Shown here one piece after another: positions 58,728 through 64,000 of a DNA stretch of 64,000 bases (positions are counted from its first letter, which is position 1; each line of letters opens with the position of its first letter). The DNA comes from JACMRP01 sp047302465 (lineage in GTDB: Bacteria; Bdellovibrionota; Bdellovibrionia; Bdellovibrionales; Bdellovibrionaceae), in assembly GCF_047302465.1 (NCBI RefSeq), contig NZ_CP178621.1:2046001-2110000 (forward strand), read 5' to 3'. Position numbers and translations under genes: made by a program. A model generated the notes under the pieces. It was given only the letters and a program-made list of their open reading frames with translations, was not told the origin of the DNA and ran no database searches.

Positions 58728-59336
58728 ATGTTGTCGACACAGAACGTCTTAAGAATTGCTATCTCTTTTTGCGCCATTGCTATCTTTGGTTCTTGCGCGA
58801 CTTATCACACTCCACTTTCTCGTGAAATCTCTCAGGGTTCTTTAAGTACACCCGACTTCCGTGCCGAAGGTCCTCTATCTGCACCTGACAAAAAAATTAG
58901 CTTTGTCGACAAGACTGATCTTTTTGATTGGCCTGTAGATGATGCGCGATTGACTCGCGGTTTTCTTCCTAAAAAACGCCGCCCACATTTAGGAATCGAT
59001 TTAGCATCGAAACGCGGTACTCCGATTTTAGCAGCTCAAGGTGGCATGGTGATCTATACCGGCCGCGAGTTCCGTGGTTATGGCAAAATGATTTTGGTTG
59101 AGTCTGGCAATGGCTGGGCAACTCTTTACGCTCATATGGATAAAATCGTGGTTCAAGAAGGCCAAAAGGTTTCTCGAGGCCAAATGATAGGCGCCATGGG
59201 CCGCACAGGTCGCGCTACAGGCGTGCATTTACATTTTGAGATCCGCAAAGACCGTGGACCTATTGACCCGCTTCCTTTGCTCCCAAATGGTTCTAAGGTC
59301 GCTTCTTATCTGCGCGACCGCCCAAGCAAGAACTAA
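58728..59336 (+). CDS. LytM-type (M23) lipoprotein
   Basis: A 202-residue lipoprotein (IAIFGSCATYH lipobox). The M23 domain has RPHLGIDLASKRGTPI, WATLYAHMDKI and GVHLHFEIRKD. These give the H-x-x-x-D and H-x-H zinc ligands and the second His in the catalytic pair, so it should cut peptidoglycan cross-links, or activate such enzymes. The start at 58728 is chosen from the lipobox leader; an upstream in-frame start at 58659 would lie inside the terminator. Confidence 0.85.
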   Translation: MLSTQNVLRIAISFCAIAIFGSCATYHTPLSREISQGSLSTPDFRAEGPLSAPDKKISFVDKTDLFDWPVDDARLTRGFLPKKRRPHLGIDLASKRGTPILAAQGGMVIYTGREFRGYGKMILVESGNGWATLYAHMDKIVVQEGQKVSRGQMIGAMGRTGRATGVHLHFEIRKDRGPIDPLPLLPNGSKVASYLRDRPSKN

Positions 59337-59458
59337 CGTCTCCACTCATTCTTATTTTGAAACAGCAAATCTGGACCAAAGGTCTATCTGCGCGCTTTTA
59401 GATTTACCCCATTTTTCCGATAAGTCTTCTTGTAGAATCAAGATCTTGGGAGCTTATC

Positions 59459-60613
59459 ATGTCTATGAAAACGGTCAAAAAAGGTGAAGTGGTTTACACC
59501 GAGGGCGACAAAATTCAAAACGTGCTACTGATTCAAACCGGTGCCGTGAATTTGTGTCTGGCCAGAAACAAGAAAAACATCGATATGTTCCAAGTAGGCG
59601 CAAGCCAAATTCTTGGCGAACAAGTTTTGATAGGTCAAAACACTCATGTCACGACAGCTATCGCGACCACTGAAACAAAGTATTTAGAAATCCCCGTAGA
59701 CGCGTTTAAAGCTCAATTCGAGTCTTCTCCTCAGATGTTTAAGATCATCATGAAGAGCCTGACAGAGCGTCTTAAAACCGCAACAGCGGACGTTAAATCA
59801 AGCCGCATGGAAAAAGACGGAACTCCGTGCCCAGAAGATCAGATCGCAAGAGTCTTCGGCACTATTTTTCATGCTGCTAATCACAAAGGTGAAAAACGAA
59901 ATGAACGTGTCGTTATTGATTGGGGGCTTTTCCGCCAATACTCACAACGCGTGTTTGGCGAATCTCTCAAACGTCTAGAACAAGCCGTGAACATCCTCGT
60001 GAAGTTAAAACTGGCTATGTATGAGATGGGTAAAGATCCAGATGATCTAGAAGGACCTGAGTTGATTCAAAAGCTTCATATCTTTGATATGACCGCGATT
60101 GAAAACTTCTTTGAGTTCTACCAGTACTATTACTTTAAAGGTGGCAAATCCGAAGTTATTAAAATCGAAGACACTGTCGTAACTATTTTGGGTGGACTCC
60201 TCTCCTGCGCAGAAGGTCAGCCTTTAGATCGCTTCGGTGTTGTCAGCGTTCCGTTCCCGAAAATCGTTGATTACTTTAAAAACGAACTCGGCATGAACTT
60301 TACTCCAGACACTCTGACCCGCCTGGAAAATAAAGGTCTTTTCGCAAAAAGAAAAACCATGAGTGGCAATAACGAAGTTCAATTGCAATTTGAGCTCAAA
60401 GAATTCACGGGCTTTCATAAAAACTGGCGAGTTCTTCGCGAAGTCGACAAATGGAATGAAAAAGGCTTTGTAGATCCACAAGAGCCAGAAAAGAAACCTG
60501 TTAAGAAGGCAGCAGCCGGCAGTAGCATTAAATGTCCATCTTGCAGCGCCGATGCCCAAGAGGGCCAAAAGTTCTGCGGAGAATGCGGTCACAAGCTTGT
60601 GGCGGCAGCTTAG
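59459..60613 (+). CDS. Cyclic-nucleotide-binding-domain regulator with C-terminal zinc ribbon
   Basis: A 384-residue cytoplasmic protein. A Crp-like cyclic nucleotide-binding domain (about 1-120: VVYTEGDKIQNVLLIQTGAV, LGEQVLIG) is followed by a long helical and winged-helix-like centre (DWGLFRQYSQRVFGESLKRLEQ; FPKIVDYFKNELGMNF) and a C-terminal zinc ribbon with Cys359, 362, 373 and 376 (CPSC / CGEC). No clear Crp HTH was seen. The zinc ribbon tail is an unusual add-on. SD GGGAG lies 6 nt before ATG. Confidence 0.75.
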   Translation: MSMKTVKKGEVVYTEGDKIQNVLLIQTGAVNLCLARNKKNIDMFQVGASQILGEQVLIGQNTHVTTAIATTETKYLEIPVDAFKAQFESSPQMFKIIMKSLTERLKTATADVKSSRMEKDGTPCPEDQIARVFGTIFHAANHKGEKRNERVVIDWGLFRQYSQRVFGESLKRLEQAVNILVKLKLAMYEMGKDPDDLEGPELIQKLHIFDMTAIENFFEFYQYYYFKGGKSEVIKIEDTVVTILGGLLSCAEGQPLDRFGVVSVPFPKIVDYFKNELGMNFTPDTLTRLENKGLFAKRKTMSGNNEVQLQFELKEFTGFHKNWRVLREVDKWNEKGFVDPQEPEKKPVKKAAAGSSIKCPSCSADAQEGQKFCGECGHKLVAAA

Positions 60614-60660
60614 CGCGGATTCGCAGGAGCCGGCGGCCCGGAGGGCCAGAGGCGGACTAA
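60614..60660 (+). repeat. GC-rich intergenic repeat, copy 2
   Basis: Directly after the CNB gene stop. Core GGCCCGGAGGGCCAGAGGCG then GACTAA, closely like 58557-58606. The core can fold (GGCCC/GGGCC). Confidence 0.6.
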
Positions 60661-60675
60661 ACCCAATCTAGAAAT

Positions 60676-60707
60676 AAAAAAAAGGAGCCTTGTGGGCTCC
60701 TTTTTTA
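60676..60707. terminator. Bidirectional terminator between CNB gene and porin-like gene
   Basis: Stem GGAGCC / GGCTCC with a 5 nt loop, A-run on the left and T-run on the right. Confidence 0.9.
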
Positions 60708-60732
60708 GTGGTTTTCAAATTTAACTTATATC

Positions 60733-61677
60733 TTAGAATACAAACGCACTTGTAAGTACGTAGCTAACGTTTTTCTCTTGGAAAACTTCTTCAGCTTTTG
60801 TTGGCTTGTAGCCAGCAACAGTCTTAGAGTCTACAGAGATTTCAGGATTCAAGTTCACTTTGCCACCAAGCAAAGAGAAGCTTGCGCCCAAACCAGCCAA
60901 AACATGCTCTTCATGCAATGTCAGGCTAGAAGTATTCCAACGGTGCATGTAACCAGCATAAGTGTAAGCTTGCGCTGCATCACTTACGTTGTAGTACAAG
61001 TATCCGTAGTGGATCAAAGTTGTCTTAGAGAAGACAGGACTAGCTTTACCATCAACAACAACTTCACCTTCTGGAATGAAGCTTTGGCGTGGATTCAAGT
61101 AGTAAGATACAGACCATTTCGGATTCAAAGTCCAACCGATTTCCATATCCATACGAACCATACCATTTGAATTAACATCGCGAGATGCATCCGAAGTTGG
61201 AGCGTAGTACCAGAAAGTAGCAGACAAAGGATCAGACTTCAAAATACCGTCCCAACCACTGCGAGAGTAGGTCAAAACTGCATCCATCATAGTAGTCTTG
61301 TTCTTGTTAGTTTCGCCATCATGATCGATACCGAAGTATTGACGAGCACCGATTTTATTTTTTGCGTCTACCTTGTAGCCCGCGCCTACGTAGTTCACTG
61401 AACCGTAAGACTTCTGATTGTTGTTTGAGTAGTTCAACACAGAAGCATCAACTGAAGTTTGATTCATGATGCTCACACTCCAAGCTTTGCCTTTAGTAGC
61501 AGCAGCTTCTGGATCTGGGAGAGTCGTTGCAGTTTGGCCGGCGGCCGCTACGTTCGCTGCAGGAGCTGCAGTTGTTGTAGATGCTGCTGCATTATTACTG
61601 TTGTTGGCGTTGTTGTTTTGCGCCTGAGCAGCAGTTGCAAGTGTCGCAAGTGCGGCAATTACAAAAATTCTTTTCAT
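60733..61677 (-). CDS. Outer-membrane porin-like beta-barrel
   Basis: A 314-residue exported protein (signal MKRIFVIAALATLATAAQA). A low-complexity Asn/Ala/Thr/Val linker (about 20-60) is followed by a barrel of alternating strands (WSVSIMNQTSVDASVLNY, KWSVSYYLNPRQSF) that ends in Phe (VLTSAFVF). No specific porin family was fixed by eye. The Asn/Ala repeat region is a candidate for strain variation. Confidence 0.7.
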   Translation of the reverse strand: MKRIFVIAALATLATAAQAQNNNANNSNNAAASTTTAAPAANVAAAGQTATTLPDPEAAATKGKAWSVSIMNQTSVDASVLNYSNNNQKSYGSVNYVGAGYKVDAKNKIGARQYFGIDHDGETNKNKTTMMDAVLTYSRSGWDGILKSDPLSATFWYYAPTSDASRDVNSNGMVRMDMEIGWTLNPKWSVSYYLNPRQSFIPEGEVVVDGKASPVFSKTTLIHYGYLYYNVSDAAQAYTYAGYMHRWNTSSLTLHEEHVLAGLGASFSLLGGKVNLNPEISVDSKTVAGYKPTKAEEVFQEKNVSYVLTSAFVF

Positions 61678-61858
61678 TATTTTCCCCTATGTTGAACCCT
61701 GGACTTCCTTAGTTAGCGAGAGACCATCTCTCACCGACTCCCCTTGTCTCAGTGTTAGTGTTTAAAAACTGGTTCCTTTTTGAACCCACTGGACCTTAGT
61801 TGCAACGACGGTGCCATGTTCCCAGCGACTTTGCAATACCAATTATTTACATGAAAAC

Positions 61859-62494
61859 TTAATTAAAGCGCTGTCTTACAGCGGTTACGACCATTGGTAG
61901 AAAAGAGACCCCAATTACGGAAAAAATTACCAGATGGAAGTTACTTTTGACACTAGGGAGGTTCCCAAAATAGTAGCCCGCCCCTAGGAAGATGCTCATC
62001 CAAAGGAATGATCCGACTACGCTGAATGTAAAAAATTTCTTATATTCCATGCGTCCCACACCGGCCACAAAGGGAGCAAAGGTTCGAAAAATAGGCATAA
62101 AACGCGCGAGCAGTACGGTTTTGCCACCATGGTCACGATAGAACTCTTGGGTTTGTGCCAAATACTTTGGATTTAGAAACAATGACTTTTCCTTCGAGAA
62201 GACTTTCGGTCCGACTTTGCGACCAATATAATAGTTGGTGCTATCCCCAAATATTGCCGCAGCAATCAGCAATCCCCACATCAGACCAATATTCAATCCG
62301 CTACTTTCAAGACTCGCCAACGCCCCCGCAGCAAATAACAACGAGTCACCCGGCAAAAATGGAGTTACCACCAAACCGGTTTCAGCAAAAATAATTAGGA
62401 ACAAGATTACATAAATCAAAGTTCCATAGGCTGCCGCCAGTTGAGAAAGATGAACATCCAAGTGCAAAAAGATATCTATAATTTGAGCAAACAT
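61859..62494 (-). CDS. DedA family inner-membrane protein
   Basis: A 211-residue polytopic protein of the DedA/VTT superfamily, implicated in lipid scrambling and membrane homeostasis. Family motifs: ETGLVVTPFLPGDSLLFAAG, the re-entrant-loop GDSTNYYIGRKVG and RFMPIFRTFAPFVAGVGRM. The conserved acidic and arginine residues (E, D, R) are all present. It is transcribed alone. Confidence 0.9.
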   Translation of the reverse strand: MFAQIIDIFLHLDVHLSQLAAAYGTLIYVILFLIIFAETGLVVTPFLPGDSLLFAAGALASLESSGLNIGLMWGLLIAAAIFGDSTNYYIGRKVGPKVFSKEKSLFLNPKYLAQTQEFYRDHGGKTVLLARFMPIFRTFAPFVAGVGRMEYKKFFTFSVVGSFLWMSIFLGAGYYFGNLPSVKSNFHLVIFSVIGVSFLPMVVTAVRQRFN

Positions 62495-62596
62495 AGACTC
62501 GAGCCTAGAGACTCTTCTTTACTTTTTCAAGTTAAGTTTCCGAAGAAATCTCATTTATGTAGCACAACTCCGGTCGTCTCTTTGGCTGGAGCCAAT

Positions 62597-62628
62597 AAAA
62601 AAGGCCCTTCGGGGGAAAAGGGCCTTTA
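62597..62628 (-). terminator. Terminator of the 62670 gene
   Basis: Stem AAAGGCCC / GGGCCTTT with a 12 nt loop and A/T flank on the minus-strand exit side. Confidence 0.8.
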
Positions 62629-62669
62629 AGGGGGATTGGAATTAAATTTAAAACTATTGAGCTCTTGAA

Positions 62670-63233
62670 CTATTGTCCTTCGATAACAGCGCTTTCAAGT
62701 TCGTTGATCGCATCTTGAACAGATACGAATTCACCTGCACCGCGAGACAAGATCAAGTCTTGGCCAGATTCAGCACCCGTATAGTAGAAGTATTTCTTCA
62801 TAGCTGTTTGCTTAATTTGCTGACCGCCTCTAGTGATATTAACGATTAAGTAGTAAGGGTTGCAGTTGTTGTTTGCACAAACACCGTTTACTTCGAAGGT
62901 TGCACCATCAAAATTTTGAACCGTTTTTGAAATCGCCAAAGCTTGGTAGTGAGTCGTTACAACTTGGTAGTTGTTTGCATTCACGCGGATGTAAGAAGTT
63001 ACTGACAAAGCACTGTTTGCCGATTGCGGCTGCATCACACCCAAGATATCCGTGTTGTAACCCATAGCTGCGGCTGCGGCATCTGCGGCCTCACCACGAG
63101 CACCATCAGTATAAGTTGCACCCGAAGCATTTCTGCGAGCTTTGTAGCCAGACTCTCTCTTTGCACATGCTGTAAGAGCTAGTGCAGCTACTAGAATATA
63201 TGTATAGAAACGAAAGTTTTTTGTGAGGGACAT
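62670..63233 (-). CDS. Lipoprotein of unknown function
   Basis: A 187-residue lipoprotein (AALALTACAKR lipobox). The mature part is Ala-rich, then an all-beta domain with VCANNNCNPYYLIVNI, a close Cys pair. The ATG at 63233 has AGGAGG 6 nt upstream. A longer form from 63413 has no SD and a leader of improbable composition. No family recognised. Confidence 0.7.
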   Translation of the reverse strand: MSLTKNFRFYTYILVAALALTACAKRESGYKARRNASGATYTDGARGEAADAAAAAMGYNTDILGVMQPQSANSALSVTSYIRVNANNYQVVTTHYQALAISKTVQNFDGATFEVNGVCANNNCNPYYLIVNITRGGQQIKQTAMKKYFYYTGAESGQDLILSRGAGEFVSVQDAINELESAVIEGQ

Positions 63234-63482
63234 ACAAAGCCTCCTGTTACATTTTTCTTCTTCACTAGACTCATAAAGCAAAACCCAAACCACAGATGAA
63301 ACTTCATAGGTGTCCCCTAAGCTTTTGATTTCAAACGACAATAAAATGCCTGTCTCAGAGCGGGACAGAGCGTGCCAAATCGCTCCAATAGCAAAACGAC
63401 ATTTTAGGCCCACTTTCGTTTAGAGTCTGGACATGCTCTAAATGCTTTGTCTCATTCTGAGATTTACAGTTAAGCTATAAAT
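63234..63482. other. Divergent intergenic region
   Basis: 249 nt between the lipoprotein gene (-) and the patatin gene (+). No gene or clear operator seen. Confidence 0.4.
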
Positions 63483-64000
63483 ATGACGTCATCGAATTCT
63501 ATGTTGAATAAAGGTCTAGTACTTTCAGGCGGCGGAGCCCGTGGCGCGTATCAGGTCGGAGTCCTCTCGGCCATTGCAGACATCGCGCAGAGCTCAGGTA
63601 TCCACGAAGCATTTAACATCTACACTGGAGTCAGCGCCGGCGCCATTAACGCCACTTTCCTTGCTGCCGGTGCGGATGATTTCACCACCGCCAGCAAATC
63701 CCTCGTAGACCTCTGGAGCCAACTCACCAGTGATCAGGTGTTCTATTCGGATGTCGCTTCTATCGGGAAAATCGGTCTTAATTGGATGAAGTCTGCGTCG
63801 GTCGCTGGCTTTGTCGGCCCCACTCCAGGCCAAGCGTTGCTAGATACAACTCCGCTGCATAATCTTTTAAAAGACAGACTGCCTTTTGCGAAAATCCAAA
63901 ACAACATCGATCGCGGTATTTTAAAAGCACTTGCTATTACAGCGATGGATTACCAAAGCTCGACGGCGATCACGTTCGTACAAGGTAAAAAAGAACTTCC
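63483..64000 (+). CDS. Patatin-like phospholipase (3' truncated by window edge)
   Basis: The frame is open from the ATG at 63483 to the window end (172 codons). The oxyanion hole motif LVLSGGGARGAYQVG and the nucleophile motif GVSAGAIN (G-x-S-x-G) are clear, placing it in the patatin family of phospholipases A. These enzymes hydrolyse membrane phospholipids. No signal peptide is seen in the visible part. The catalytic Asp (D-G-A/G) lies beyond the window. Confidence 0.85.
   Translation, partial: MTSSNSMLNKGLVLSGGGARGAYQVGVLSAIADIAQSSGIHEAFNIYTGVSAGAINATFLAAGADDFTTASKSLVDLWSQLTSDQVFYSDVASIGKIGLNWMKSASVAGFVGPTPGQALLDTTPLHNLLKDRLPFAKIQNNIDRGILKALAITAMDYQSSTAITFVQGKKEL

Noticed and set aside
1..64000. 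tRNA, rRNA or CRISPR arrays
   Set aside because: No tRNA A/B-box pair with a cloverleaf, no rRNA sequence and no regularly spaced direct repeats were found by eye.

Overview
The window reads as a stretch of chromosome from a Gram-negative predatory deltaproteobacterium (Bdellovibrionota), most like Bdellovibrio. This is an inference from gene content; no search was run. The supporting signs are: a very high share of small exported proteins and lipoproteins of unknown function; two TIGR02147/DUF4423-type regulators each at the head of secreted-protein genes; a phage-tail-fibre-like surface protein of 1470 residues; several secreted proteases and a PHB-depolymerase-type esterase; Omp85, BamB and OmpA-type envelope proteins; and a fab cluster followed by rpiB and glyA. 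Base composition looks moderate to AT-leaning and uniform, with no obvious genomic island, no rRNA or tRNA genes, no CRISPR array and no insertion sequence.

Layout. 1-6124: end of an RDD membrane protein, a small membrane protein, an RlmC/RlmD-type rRNA methyltransferase, a DUF333-like secreted protein, a 2H-phosphoesterase lipoprotein and a large propeller/M28 peptidase/PDZ protein. 6182-8976: a minus-strand cassette of one TIGR02147 regulator and three exported proteins. 9119-15397: exported proteins around a small lipoprotein plus giant fibre pair. 15679-22791: a secreted esterase, then a tight four-gene minus-strand operon with c-type heme motifs and a Tat-exported DUF1501-like protein. 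22919-27917: yfgM-like/bamB operon, a leucine-dehydrogenase-type enzyme and an Omp85-type barrel. 28017-32362: a second TIGR02147 cassette with two tandem paralogues, then two exported proteins whose ribosome binding sites lie inside predicted hairpins.

32654-35687: three tandem paralogues of an exported, membrane-embedded protein family, each with its own terminator. 35927-41333: a His-rich exported protein, a membrane-anchored XRE regulator abutting a beta-lactamase-fold lipoprotein, a regulatory intergenic region rich in palindromes, a catalytic-domain-only tyrosine recombinase overlapping a CPBP protease, and a trypsin-like lipoprotein. 41555-46353: a six-gene operon (2OG-Fe oxygenase, complete NMT1/THI5-type ABC importer, GNAT enzyme, FAD amine-oxidase-like enzyme) that looks like an uptake-and-catabolism pathway for an unidentified small metabolite. 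46464-51253: outer-membrane barrels and lipoproteins, a BON-domain protein and an OmpA-type lipoprotein.

51580-58556: yceD-rpmF-fabH-fabD-fabG-acpP-fabF-rpiB-glyA, the fatty acid synthesis core, with plsX missing from its usual place between rpmF and fabH. 58728-64000: LytM-type lipoprotein, a cyclic-nucleotide-binding protein with a zinc ribbon tail, a porin-like barrel, DedA, a lipoprotein and the start of a patatin-like phospholipase. The best candidates for new biology are the 41555-46353 operon, the heme/DUF1501 operon, the tandem paralogue family, the lipoprotein plus fibre pair, the XRE/serine hydrolase unit with its operator, and the SD-sequestering leaders at 30915 and 32362.
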